In this document: positions 1 through 8,740 of the stretch, piece after piece
Position numbering within the stretch: the first letter of the stretch is position 1
Layout: each line of letters opens with the position of its first letter
DNA from: Cellulomonas palmilytica
GTDB lineage: Bacteria; Actinomycetota; Actinomycetes; Actinomycetales; Cellulomonadaceae
DNA length: 64,000 bases
Reading direction: 5' to 3'
Assembly: GCF_021590045.1 (NCBI RefSeq)
Contig: NZ_CP062221.1
Location: 3,472,001-3,536,000, forward strand
Notes under the pieces: generated by a model
The model's database searches: none
What the model saw: the letters and a program-made list of their open reading frames with translations, nothing else
Told to the model about the DNA's origin: nothing
Position numbers and translations under genes: made by a program

Positions 1-3000
1 GTCGCGATGTTCGAGCAGCACGTGCTCGTCTGGACCGCGCCCGCCGCGTCGAGGCGGTGGTAGTAGCCCGGCACGACCTTGTCGAGCACCGAGGTGTCGG
101 CCTGGCCGGCCGCCGAGGTGTGGTTGTAGACCTCGTCGAGCACGACCTCGAGACCCGTCGCGTGCAGCGCCCCGACCATCGTGCGGAACTCGCTGACCCG
201 CGCGTCGGGGTCGACCGCGTACGAGCCCTCGGGCACCTGGTAGTGGAACGGGTCGTAGCCCCAGTTGAAGCCGTCGGCGTCGGCCACCGCGGTGACGCAC
301 GCCTGCTGCTGCTCGGAGTCCGGCGCGTACGACGCGAGGTCGCACGCCGGGCTCTCCTGCTGCGTGCGGTCCTCCTCGATGGTCGCGATGTCGAACGTCG
401 GCAGCAGGTGGACCGTCGTCAGGCCCGCGCCCGCGAGCGCGGCGAGGTGCCGCGTGCCGTCGCTGTCCCGCGCGAACGCGAGGTACGTCCCGCGCTCGGC
501 CTCGGGCACCGTCTCGTCGGCGATCGAGAAGTCGCGCACGTGCAGCTCGTAGATCGCCCGGTCGACGGCCTGCTCCACCGTCGGGGACGGCGTGTCGGCC
601 CAGATCGCCGGCCGCGTGGCCGGTTCGGCCAGGTCGACGACGACCGAGTGGGTCGAGTTCGTCGTGAGCGCGACCGAGTACGGGTCGGTCACGTCGTTCA
701 CGACGACGCGCCGCAGGCTCGGGGCGTACACCGTGACCGCGTACCGGTAGGCGGCACCCGTCCAGTCGGCGTCGCCCTCGACGTGCCACACGCCGTCGTC
801 GCCGCGCTCGGCGGCGACCCGCGTGGGCTCGGCCGAGGTGTCGCCGGTCCAGACCAGCAGGTCGACGTCCTGCGCGGTCGGCGCCCACAGCGCGAACGAC
901 GGCGTGCCGTCGTCCCACGTCAGGCCCAGGTCCGCGTCGGCCGCCGCGTCGGCGTACAGGTCGTCGAGCACGCCCGGGACCTGCACCCCCGTGAACGCCG
1001 CCGGGGCGTCGTCGCCCGCGGCGAGCACACGGAGCTCACCCTCGAGCAGCTCGGCGGCGCGTGCCGCGTCGGGAGCGGACAGGTGCAGCGCCGCGTAGCC
1101 CGCGAGCGCCGGGAACGTCGTCGTGACGTCCGCGGGCAGCCCCGCCGGGTCGTACGTCAGGGCGAGCGACTCGCCGCCCTCGACCGCGCCGTCGGCGAGC
1201 TCGAGGCCGCCCGTGGGCGACGCGTGCAGCGACCACGTCAGGTCGGCGGCGTCGAGGTCACCGAGCAGGTCACGCGGGAACGCGAGCGTGTCGGCCGTGA
1301 CCCAGTGGGCACGGGCCTGCCCGGTGCCGGGCAGCGGCGGGTCCTGGACGGTCACGGTGAGCACCTTCGTCTCGGAGTCGAACGTGAAGAGCACCTGCTT
1401 GCCCTGGCTGGCGGAGAAGGTGATGTTCGCACCTCCCGGGATACCGCCCTCGCCCCAGTTGAGGTCCCAGGACCGGTCCTGCGTGACCTTCACCTGGTAC
1501 GAGCCTGTCGGCAGCGCCGTCGTCGAGAACGTGAACGTCCCGTCGCCGTCGCCGTCCTGCAGGAGCGCGGCGAGGCAGTCGGGCTGCCAGTCGCCCGGGC
1601 AGCCGAGCTCGGACTGGAAGTCGCCCGCGAGCGTGAACAGCGGGCCCTGCGCGGTCGACGTGAACAGGTGCGAGACGGGGTCGTAGACGAACGTCACGTC
1701 GGACTGCTCGGCGAGCGTGTAGGCGACGTTCGCGCCGTCCCGCACGCCGCCGGCGCCGTAGTTCTCGCTCCACGAGCCGCCGATCGCGACCTTGTACTCG
1801 TACGCGCCCGCGGGGATCGTGAACGTCCCGGCGTAGACGCCGCCGGGCTGCAGCTCGAGGCGCGCGTCGGCGCAGTCGGGCGCCCAGTCACCCGGGCAGC
1901 CCATCTCGCTGTTGTGGCTGCCGGGCACGCTCACGACGAGGTCGCCCGGGCCGGGCTCGGTCGGCGTTCCCGCGTCGATCGTCAGCACGCCCGCCGCGGT
2001 GTCGAGGTGGAACGTCACCGTCGGGGTCTCCGCGGTCACGGCGAACGCGACGTTGCCGCCGCCGGCCGTGCCGTAGCTCGTCGCCCAGTCGAAACCGCGC
2101 ACGGCCTTGGCCTCGTACGTCCCCGCGGGGATCGCGGACGTCGTGTAGGTCCACTCGCCGTCCCGGTCGGGGTCGGCCAGCACGCCCGTCAGGCACGTGG
2201 CACTCCAGTCGCCCGAGCAGCCGAGCTCGGACTGGAAGTCGCCCGCGACCGTGTAGACGGCGCCCGCGGCGTCGTTGACCACGCGGTGCGTCGACGGGTC
2301 GTACCAGAACGTCACGGGACGGTCCGGATCCGTCACGGTGTACGTGATGTTGCCGGACGGCGAGTTCTTCACGCCGTCCTCGCCGTAGTTCTCGTGCCAG
2401 CCGCCGTTCTCGGCGCCCTGCGCCTCGTGGTACGCGGCGCCGACGGCGACCTTGTACTGGTACGTGCCCGCGGGCAGCGTGAACGTGCCGGACCAGCGGC
2501 CGTCCGGCTGCTGCGTGAGCTCGGCGGCCGCGCAGGTCGGCTGCCAGTCGGCGGCGCAGCCCATCTCGGAGTTGTGCTCGCCCGGGATCGTCACGACGCT
2601 CTCGGCGTCCGCGACCACCGGCGTGCCCGGACCGTATCCCTCGCCGACCGTCGCGAACGTCGTCGTGACCGACGTGTTGCCGCTCGCGTCCCGCACCACC
2701 GCGCGGTACTCGACGAGCGCACCGGGGGCCAGGCCTGCGGTCGTGTGGAACACGCGCGGCCGGCCCGTGTCGCTCGTGCCGAGCGTCGTCCAGTCGTCGT
2801 CGCCCGCGACGCGCCACGAGAACGTCGTCTCGGCGTACGCCTCCTCGCCGAGCGTCACCGCGAGCTCCTCGAGCGCCGTGACCGGCAGGCCCGGCGTGCC
2901 GGCGAACTGCGCGTCGACCGCCTCGGCGCGCGCGGGCAGCGGGCTCGTCGCGCGGTACACCACCGCGGACAGCGCCGGGACCTCGAGCGTGACCTCGTCG

Positions 3001-5090
3001 TCCGCGGTCACCGAGCCCGTCGCGCCGTACAGCGCCTCGAACGTCGCGTCCGGGGACAGCGGCGTGAACGTCGCCGAGCGCGTCGCCGTCGCGTTGTTGA
3101 CCGCGACGAGGTACTCGACCTTCTCGTCGCGGTCGACGCGGCTGAACGCGTACACGCCCGTGCCGTCGGCGACGAGCTGCTCGACCTGCGCGCCCTGGGA
3201 CAGCGCGTCGTGCCCGCCGCGCAGCGCACCGAGCTCGGCGATCGCCTCGTACAGCGCCGAACCGGTGTCGAAGTGGTCGTCGGTGCCCATCGTCGTGCCG
3301 TCGACGAGCGGCTGGTCCGCGTACGAGTCGACCTGCGTGCCGAACATCGACTGGCGCGCGTCCTTGTCGCCGCCCGTGCCCGCGAAGCCCTGCTCGTCGC
3401 CGTAGTAGACGACCGGCTGACCGCGCGTGAGGAACATGAGCTGGTGCGCGAGCACGTCCCGCTGCTGCGCGGAGTCCTTGCCGGCCAGGAAGTAGCCGAT
3501 GCGCCCCATGTCGTGGTTGCCGAGGAACGTGGGCAGCGCGTACGCGCTCGAGTCCGGCATCGTGTACAGGTCGTCGGACGCGAACAGGCCCGCGAGGCTC
3601 CGCGCCGAGCCGCCGCCGGCGTACCCCGACGCGGCGGACTGGAACGCGAAGTCCAGCACCGCGCTCATGTCGGTCTGCCGCACGTACGGGCTGGTCTTCG
3701 CCGCGTCGGCGTCGTACACCTCGCCGAACATGAAGAAGTCGTCCTTGCCCGTCGCACGCGCGTGGTCCATGACCTGCGTCGTCCACGACTCCCAGAACTC
3801 CATGTTCACGTGCTTGACCGTGTCGATCCGGAAGCCGTCGACGCCCCGGTCGACCCAGTCCGAGAAGATCTGCGCCATGCCGTCGACGACCACCGGGTTC
3901 TCGGTCATGAGGTCGTCGAGCGCGCCGAAGTCACCGAGCGTCGAGGACTCCCCCGCATAGGTCGAGCTGCCGCGGTTGTGGTACAGCGTCGGGTCGTTGA
4001 GCCACGCGGGCACCTTGACGTCCGCCTCGTCGTCCGGGACGACGGGCGTGTACGGGAACGACGTCTCCGGGTCGAGCTCGGGGAACGTGCCCCCGACGAC
4101 GTCGGCGAGCTGGAACGCGTCGCCGTCCGCGTCGGTGTACGGCCGGTCCGCCTGCGAGACGTACGGGTACGGGGTGTCGCCGGACGCCGGCGCCTCCTCG
4201 TACTGGATCACGTCGGCCGTGTGGTTGGCGATGATGTCGAAGTAGACCTTCATGCCGCGGTCGTGCGCGGCGTCCACCAGCGCGTCGAGCTCGGCCATCG
4301 TGCCGTAGTGCGGGTCGAGCGTCGTGAAGTCCGTGACCCAGTACCCGTGGTAGCCGGCCGAGACGTCGTCGGTGCCGGCGCCCTGCACGTACTTGTTGGT
4401 GAACGACGGCGTCAGCCAGATCGCGGTGGTGCCCAGACCCTGCACGTAGTCGAGGTTGTCGACCAGGCCGGCGAGGTCGCCGCCCTGGTAGAACCCCTTG
4501 TCCGTCGGGTCGAAGCCGGTGACCAGGCGGTCGCCCGTGACGCCGCCACGGTCGTTCGACGCGTCGCCGTTGGCGAACCGGTCGGTCATGACGAAGTAGT
4601 ACTGCTGGCCCGAGCCCGGCTGGCGGACGGGCGCGAGCGCGACCGCGTCCTGCTCGGCCTCGTCCTGCAGGTCGACCGGCGTCAGGGACGTGCGCCCCGT
4701 CGCGACGTCGAAGTCGACGAGCAGGCGCGTGGTGCCCGCGAGCACGAGCGGCACGTCCGGCGCACCCGCGTCGCTCGACCCGCCGAACCCGTACGCCGTG
4801 TCCCACGCGTGGTCGGCGACGACCTTGAAGCCGTAGCTGCCCGCGGGCAGCGTCACGGTCGTCGCGTAGTGGCCGTCGCGGCCGTCGACCGGAGCGAGGT
4901 CACCGTCGGTGCAGGGGGGTTCCCAGTCGTCGGCGCACCCGATCTCGGTCTGCAGCGACCCGACGAGCGTGTACGTCGGGTCGGCGGCGGTGGCCGTCCC
5001 CTGCGTCACGACGGCGCCGCCGACCAGCGCGAGCGCGGCGGCGGTCAGGAGCGACAGGGGACGGCGGGCTCGCGCGAGGGCGCTGGACAT
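1..5090 (-). CDS. Secreted alpha-amylase/pullulanase fusion (5' part; continues beyond window start)
   Basis: Extracellular starch and pullulan hydrolase; about 1,696 codons lie in the window and the C-terminus is outside. The ATG at 5090 is followed by a signal peptide (Arg-rich start, Ala/Leu core, AATADP-like cleavage zone). A first GH13 catalytic domain shows all four conserved regions: DIIANH, GFRIDTVKH (nucleophile Asp near residue 420), FGEV (acid/base Glu near 456) and LGNHD (Asp near 526). Five X25-type modules with a GC-x-DW-x-C pattern flank it, one before and four after. A second, pullulanase-type region follows with YELHVRDFS and DEVYNHT (near 1653), where the window ends. One polypeptide therefore carries alpha-1,4 and probably alpha-1,6 cleavage. 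Next gene is icd, 350 bp away and also minus, so this gene has its own promoter region. The exact GH13 subfamily is not assigned. Confidence 0.9.
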   Translation of the reverse strand, partial: MSSALARARRPLSLLTAAALALVGGAVVTQGTATAADPTYTLVGSLQTEIGCADDWEPPCTDGDLAPVDGRDGHYATTVTLPAGSYGFKVVADHAWDTAYGFGGSSDAGAPDVPLVLAGTTRLLVDFDVATGRTSLTPVDLQDEAEQDAVALAPVRQPGSGQQYYFVMTDRFANGDASNDRGGVTGDRLVTGFDPTDKGFYQGGDLAGLVDNLDYVQGLGTTAIWLTPSFTNKYVQGAGTDDVSAGYHGYWVTDFTTLDPHYGTMAELDALVDAAHDRGMKVYFDIIANHTADVIQYEEAPASGDTPYPYVSQADRPYTDADGDAFQLADVVGGTFPELDPETSFPYTPVVPDDEADVKVPAWLNDPTLYHNRGSSTYAGESSTLGDFGALDDLMTENPVVVDGMAQIFSDWVDRGVDGFRIDTVKHVNMEFWESWTTQVMDHARATGKDDFFMFGEVYDADAAKTSPYVRQTDMSAVLDFAFQSAASGYAGGGSARSLAGLFASDDLYTMPDSSAYALPTFLGNHDMGRIGYFLAGKDSAQQRDVLAHQLMFLTRGQPVVYYGDEQGFAGTGGDKDARQSMFGTQVDSYADQPLVDGTTMGTDDHFDTGSALYEAIAELGALRGGHDALSQGAQVEQLVADGTGVYAFSRVDRDEKVEYLVAVNNATATRSATFTPLSPDATFEALYGATGSVTADDEVTLEVPALSAVVYRATSPLPARAEAVDAQFAGTPGLPVTALEELAVTLGEEAYAETTFSWRVAGDDDWTTLGTSDTGRPRVFHTTAGLAPGALVEYRAVVRDASGNTSVTTTFATVGEGYGPGTPVVADAESVVTIPGEHNSEMGCAADWQPTCAAAELTQQPDGRWSGTFTLPAGTYQYKVAVGAAYHEAQGAENGGWHENYGEDGVKNSPSGNITYTVTDPDRPVTFWYDPSTHRVVNDAAGAVYTVAGDFQSELGCSGDWSATCLTGVLADPDRDGEWTYTTSAIPAGTYEAKAVRGFDWATSYGTAGGGNVAFAVTAETPTVTFHLDTAAGVLTIDAGTPTEPGPGDLVVSVPGSHNSEMGCPGDWAPDCADARLELQPGGVYAGTFTIPAGAYEYKVAIGGSWSENYGAGGVRDGANVAYTLAEQSDVTFVYDPVSHLFTSTAQGPLFTLAGDFQSELGCPGDWQPDCLAALLQDGDGDGTFTFSTTALPTGSYQVKVTQDRSWDLNWGEGGIPGGANITFSASQGKQVLFTFDSETKVLTVTVQDPPLPGTGQARAHWVTADTLAFPRDLLGDLDAADLTWSLHASPTGGLELADGAVEGGESLALTYDPAGLPADVTTTFPALAGYAALHLSAPDAARAAELLEGELRVLAAGDDAPAAFTGVQVPGVLDDLYADAAADADLGLTWDDGTPSFALWAPTAQDVDLLVWTGDTSAEPTRVAAERGDDGVWHVEGDADWTGAAYRYAVTVYAPSLRRVVVNDVTDPYSVALTTNSTHSVVVDLAEPATRPAIWADTPSPTVEQAVDRAIYELHVRDFSIADETVPEAERGTYLAFARDSDGTRHLAALAGAGLTTVHLLPTFDIATIEEDRTQQESPACDLASYAPDSEQQQACVTAVADADGFNWGYDPFHYQVPEGSYAVDPDARVSEFRTMVGALHATGLEVVLDEVYNHTSAAGQADTSVLDKVVPGYYHRLDAAGAVQTSTCCSNIA
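1400..2620 (-). repeat. Four tandem X25-like module repeats inside the amylase-pullulanase
   Basis: Four modules are read here, each with a conserved Cys-Asp/Gly-Asp-Trp-Cys core. They alternate between an HNSEMGC form (motifs near 2560 and 1900) and a DFQSELGC form (near 2220 and 1600), which suggests duplication of a two-module unit. A fifth, more diverged copy with a TEIGC core sits near the N-terminus (about 4910-4955). Modules of this kind are found in pullulanases and are thought to bind starch or act as spacers. Confidence 0.75.
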
Positions 5091-5243
5091 GCGGCGACTC
5101 CTTCGTCTCCGCGCCGGGGCGACGCGGGCATGCGGGCTTGCGCGCCCCGCGGCGGTGTCGGCAGGCGGCCGCTCGGCCGTGCTGCGGACGAGCCGCGGGG
5201 CGTCCGACGACGACGGCGTCGACGGCTGGCGGCAACGTACCGG

Positions 5244-5273
5244 CTTGCCGCAACTTGCAGCAAGAGTTTGCGG
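5244..5273. promoter_or_regulatory. Maltose-regulator-type operator upstream of the amylase-pullulanase
   Basis: CTTGC occurs at 5244 and 5254, one helical turn apart. The second copy forms a perfect inverted repeat, CTTGC-A-GCAAG (5254-5264), and a related TTTGC follows at 5267. This resembles the CTTGCAG-type repeats known from Streptomyces amylase and maltose promoters that bind LacI-family MalR. The site is about 150 bp upstream of the start codon. The rest of the 5091-5440 intergenic stretch holds only the icd terminator. Confidence 0.5.
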
Positions 5274-5390
5274 AGGCCGTTGCCGACCCGTGACCAAGCG
5301 CCACGAACCACCCCACTCCACCACCTGCGACGACACGGCGCGCGCCCACACCGACCGTCCTCGGAGCGCGGGACGGTCACCCGGGACGAC

Positions 5391-5424
5391 GAACGGCGCC
5401 CACCCCGCAGGGTGGACGCCGTTC
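5391..5424 (-). terminator. Hairpin terminator after icd
   Basis: A 15-bp stem with one mismatch starts GAACGGCGCC and closes around a CGCAG loop. It lies 17 bp past the icd stop codon. Confidence 0.7.
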
Positions 5425-5440
5425 GAGGGACACGAGGGGC

Positions 5441-6658
5441 TCAGCCCAGGCGCGCCGCCAGGTTCTCGTCGAGGGCCGCGAGGAACTCCTCGGTCGTCAG
5501 CCACGGCTGCTCCGGGCCGATGAGCAGCGCGAGGTCCTTCGTCATCTTGCCGCTCTCGACGGTCGCGATGACGACGTCCTCGAGCGTCTCGGCGAAGCGC
5601 GTGACCTCGGGGGTGCCGTCGAGCTTGCCGCGGTGCTTGAGGCCGCCCGTCCACGCGAAGATCGAGGCGATCGGGTTCGTCGACGTCGGCTTGCCCGCCT
5701 GGTGCTGGCGGTAGTGACGCGTCACCGTGCCGTGCGCCGCCTCGGCCTCGACGGTCTTGCCGTCGGGCGTCATGAGGACCGACGTCATCAGACCCAGCGA
5801 GCCGAAACCCTGCGCGACCGTGTCGGACTGCACGTCACCGTCGTAGTTCTTGCACGCCCAGACGTAGCCGCCCTCCCACTTCATCGCGGCGGCGACCATG
5901 TCGTCGATCAGACGGTGCTCGTACGTCAGGCCCGCGGCGTCGAACTGCTCCTTGAACTCGGTGTCGAACACCTCCTGGAAGATGTCCTTGAACGCACCGT
6001 CGTACGCCTTGAGGATCGTGTTCTTCGTCGAGAGGTACACCGGGTAGCCGCGCTGCAGGCCGTACGCGAACGAGGCGCGCGCGAAGTCGCGGATCGACTC
6101 GTTGAAGTTGTACATGCCCATCGCGACGCCGCCCGCCTCCGGGTACGTCACGACCTGCTGCTTGATGGGCTCCGAGCCGTCCGCCGGCTCGAACGTCAGG
6201 GTGAGCGTGCCCGCACCCGGGACCTTGAAGTTGGTCGCCTTGTACTGGTCGCCGTGCGCGTGACGGCCGATGATGATCGGCTTGTTCCAGCCCGGCACGA
6301 GGCGCGGGATGTTGCTGATGATGATCGGCTCGCGGAACACGACGCCGCCCAGGATGTTGCGGATCGTGCCGTTCGGCGACAGCCACATCTTCTTGAGGCC
6401 GAACTCCTCCACGCGCGCCTCGTCCGGCGTGATCGTGGCGCACTTGACGCCGACGCCGTGCTCCTTGATCGCGTGGGCCGCGTCGATCGTCACCTGGTCG
6501 TCGGTCGCGTCGCGGTTCTCGATCGACAGGTCGTAGTACCGCAGGTCGATGTCGAGGTACGGGTGGATCAGGCGGTCCTTGATGAACTGCCAGATGATGC
6601 GCGTCATCTCGTCGCCGTCGAGCTCGACGACCGGGCCGACGACCTTGATCTTCGCCAT
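5441..6658 (-). CDS. icd: NADP-dependent isocitrate dehydrogenase
   Basis: TCA-cycle enzyme converting isocitrate to 2-oxoglutarate and CO2 with NADPH formation; cytosolic. The 405-residue length and sequence ([12 protein letters not shown] near the start, [36 protein letters not shown] region) match the homodimeric, eukaryote-like subfamily, not the E. coli type and not the large monomeric form of corynebacteria. ATG at 6658 is preceded by AAGGAG. The gene is single, with its own terminator, and its promoter carries the palindromic motif also found in front of sucCD, so the two are probably co-regulated. Codon use is like its neighbours. Confidence 0.95.
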   Translation of the reverse strand: MAKIKVVGPVVELDGDEMTRIIWQFIKDRLIHPYLDIDLRYYDLSIENRDATDDQVTIDAAHAIKEHGVGVKCATITPDEARVEEFGLKKMWLSPNGTIRNILGGVVFREPIIISNIPRLVPGWNKPIIIGRHAHGDQYKATNFKVPGAGTLTLTFEPADGSEPIKQQVVTYPEAGGVAMGMYNFNESIRDFARASFAYGLQRGYPVYLSTKNTILKAYDGAFKDIFQEVFDTEFKEQFDAAGLTYEHRLIDDMVAAAMKWEGGYVWACKNYDGDVQSDTVAQGFGSLGLMTSVLMTPDGKTVEAEAAHGTVTRHYRQHQAGKPTSTNPIASIFAWTGGLKHRGKLDGTPEVTRFAETLEDVVIATVESGKMTKDLALLIGPEQPWLTTEEFLAALDENLAARLG

Positions 6659-6691
6659 GCGGGACTCCTTGCTGGGGACTGGGCCGACCCA

Positions 6692-6720
6692 AGATTACTC
6701 GACATCGAGAGATCTCAGCC
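6692..6720 (-). promoter_or_regulatory. icd promoter with palindromic TCA-type operator
   Basis: On the minus strand a TAATCT -10 (6692-6697) is overlapped by CTCGA-TG-TCGAG (6697-6708), within ATCTCTCGATGTCGAGTAAT. A weak -35 GGCTGA lies 17 bp upstream. Placement of the palindrome between -35 and -10 fits repression. The same sequence family occurs twice upstream of sucC (16208-16251). The binding protein is unknown. Confidence 0.6.
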
Positions 6721-6927
6721 GGGCCGCGGGCGCGAGCCTGGTCACGTCCCACGGGGCGTTCGCGGCGGCCGTGACGGCCGGAGGACGGCGAGAAACCGCC
6801 GGAGCTCCGCGGGAACCGCGCCCGAACGACGCGCAGCACCGATTTTGGTGCCCGTCACCAGCCGCGGTCCACGGTCAGTGCTGGCATATTGGCCCGCGAA
6901 CCACTCGAATCTACCGAACGGACCGCC

Positions 6928-8037
6928 ATGTCCCAGGACCCCACCGCCGGCGCGCCCGAGCCCGAGGGCACCCAGCCCGCGGACCCGACGCCCGCCGAGC
7001 AGACCGCGGCGACCCCCGAGCCGGCCGCCGAGCCGGTCACCGAGACCGTCTCCGAGCCGGTCGTCGAGACCGTCGCCGAGCCGATCGTCGAGCCGGTCGT
7101 CGAGCCCGACGCCCAGCCGACCCCGGAGCCCGCGCCGGGTCCTGAGGCCGACGAGACCGAGTACGACGCCTACGTCGTGCCGGCGGGCACCGTCATCGTC
7201 GACGGCCCCGGCCTGCCCGCGCGCCTCGGCGCCGAGGTGCTCGGCACGTTCTTCCTGGTGTTCGCGGGCCTCGCGGTCGCGCTGTTCTCGTCGTCGCAGT
7301 TCGCGATCCTCGGCGGCGGGTCCGGCGCGCTCGGCGTCGCGCTGGCGTTCGGCCTCGCGCTCGCCGCGGGCGCCGCCGCGTTCGGCCACGTCTCCGGCGG
7401 CCACTTCAACCCTGCCGTCACGCTCGGCGCCGCGCTCGGCGGCCGCACGTCCTGGAAGGACGTGCTCCCCTACTGGCTCGCGCAGCTCGTCGGCGGCGCG
7501 CTCGGTGCCGCGGTCGCGTTCATCGCGATCCCGTCGGACCTGCCGAACCTCGTGCAGTCCGAGTCGGCGCGCGCGTTCTTCTCGGCCGTCGCCAACGGCT
7601 ACGGCGAGCACACCGCGCTCAGCACCGCGACGGGCGGTCAGGCGCAGACGTCGCTGTTCACCGCGATCGTCATCGAGCTCGTCGTCACGGGCATCTTCGT
7701 CGCCGTGATCCTCGGCTCGACCGACCGCCGCGCCAACACGCGCGTCGCGCCGTTCGCGATCGGCCTCACGCTCGCCGTGGGCCTGCTCATCACCATCCCG
7801 CTCACCAACGGTGCGCTCAACCCCGCCCGCGCCACGGCCGCCGCGATCTTCTCCGAGACGTGGGCGTGGAAGCAGCTGTGGGTCTTCTGGGCCGCGCCGC
7901 TCGTGGGTGCCGCGCTCGCGGGCATCGTCTACCGGGCGTTCGCCGCGGAGCCCCCGCTCGAGGACAACCTCCTCGAGGAGGACGACGTGTACGTCACCGG
8001 TGAGGACGTCGTCGTCGTGGAGGAGCAGCAGCGCTGA
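6928..8037 (+). CDS. MIP-family channel (AqpZ-like) with acidic Pro/Glu/Val-rich N-terminal extension
   Basis: Membrane channel of the aquaporin/glycerol-facilitator family. The two NPA boxes are intact: HFNPAVTLG and ALNPARATA. The residue after the second NPAR is Ala, not the Asp typical of glycerol facilitators, so a water channel is more likely. Six membrane spans are visible in the last 275 residues. The first 90 residues are unusual: acidic, with repeated EPVVE/EPIVE units and no hydrophobic segment, so they should be cytoplasmic. The C-terminus is also acidic. ATG 6928 was chosen over an upstream TTG at 6889; neither has a strong ribosome binding site. Single gene, convergent with the DUF3017 gene. 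Confidence 0.85.
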   Translation: MSQDPTAGAPEPEGTQPADPTPAEQTAATPEPAAEPVTETVSEPVVETVAEPIVEPVVEPDAQPTPEPAPGPEADETEYDAYVVPAGTVIVDGPGLPARLGAEVLGTFFLVFAGLAVALFSSSQFAILGGGSGALGVALAFGLALAAGAAAFGHVSGGHFNPAVTLGAALGGRTSWKDVLPYWLAQLVGGALGAAVAFIAIPSDLPNLVQSESARAFFSAVANGYGEHTALSTATGGQAQTSLFTAIVIELVVTGIFVAVILGSTDRRANTRVAPFAIGLTLAVGLLITIPLTNGALNPARATAAAIFSETWAWKQLWVFWAAPLVGAALAGIVYRAFAAEPPLEDNLLEEDDVYVTGEDVVVVEEQQR

Positions 8038-8054
8038 CGCTCCCGACCGGCCGG

Positions 8055-8088
8055 AGGGGTCCGTGGCGCGCACCGCGCCCGGACCCCT
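8055..8088. terminator. Bidirectional terminator
   Basis: AGGGGTCCG (8055-8063) pairs with CGGACCCCT (8080-8088), and an inner GGCGCG-CAC-CGCGCC extends the stem. It serves the convergent channel and DUF3017 genes. Confidence 0.8.
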
Positions 8089-8106
8089 TCGTCGTCCTGT
8101 CGCGTC

Positions 8107-8706
8107 TCAGCCCTCGGGGGTCGGGAGGATGACCGCGAGGACCGCGATCGAGACCGCGAGGAACGTCATCACCGTGACGTCCAGGGCACGTCCGCGCACG
8201 GTCCACGCGACCGGGCCGGGCTCGGGGCGCACCGCGCGCACGCCGGCACCGGCCGCGAGCAGCGCGGACAACGTCCACGCGCCCGCCGGCGTCCCGGCGA
8301 CGAGCGCGACCACGCACGCGAGCGCGACGCCGGCCGCCGTCCACCACAACGACGCGTTGCGCGAGGCCTCGAGCGACGCGCGGGCGATGGCGCGCGGGTC
8401 GAGCGGGCGCTCGGCAGGCGGCACGTCCTCGGGCACCGCCGGCGCGGTCGACGGCCGCGGGGTCGCGGCGTCCGGGGCGGACGCGTGCGGCGCGGGCGCC
8501 GACGACGGGCGCGCGTGGTGCGGGGGCTGCGCGGGCTCGTGCCGGCTCGCCTGCGGACCGGTCGACGAGGCCACCTGGCCGGACGGGGCGGACGGGGTCG
8601 CCGGGGTCGCCGGACCGAGCGACCACCCGGCCGGGGCGCCGGGCAGCGCCGCACCGTGCGTCGTCGTCGTCCGTGCCGGTTGCCCGGGCACGCGCTCGTG
8701 AACCAT
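8107..8706 (-). CDS. DUF3017 membrane protein
   Basis: 199 residues. The first 110 are Pro/Ala/Thr-rich and look disordered. Three hydrophobic segments follow in the last 85 residues (WWTAAGVALACVVALVAG, the LSALLAAGAGVRAVR stretch with RAVRPEPGPVAW, and VTVMTFLAVSIAVLAVILP). The C-terminal part matches DUF3017, an actinobacterial family usually found near purH or folD; here purH lies one gene away. ATG 8706 has GGGAGGCGGG just upstream. It is divergent from the FAD reductase with only 34 bp between the start codons. Function unknown. Confidence 0.75.
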   Translation of the reverse strand: MVHERVPGQPARTTTTHGAALPGAPAGWSLGPATPATPSAPSGQVASSTGPQASRHEPAQPPHHARPSSAPAPHASAPDAATPRPSTAPAVPEDVPPAERPLDPRAIARASLEASRNASLWWTAAGVALACVVALVAGTPAGAWTLSALLAAGAGVRAVRPEPGPVAWTVRGRALDVTVMTFLAVSIAVLAVILPTPEG

Positions 8707-8740
8707 CCCGCCTCCCGACGGGTGAGACTACCGTTGCCGG

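Noticed and set aside
57..5714. Very long plus-strand open frame opposite the amylase-pullulanase and icd
   Set aside because: It is Arg/Val-rich shadow sequence produced by GC bias. The minus-strand frames carry signal peptide, GH13 and IDH motifs.
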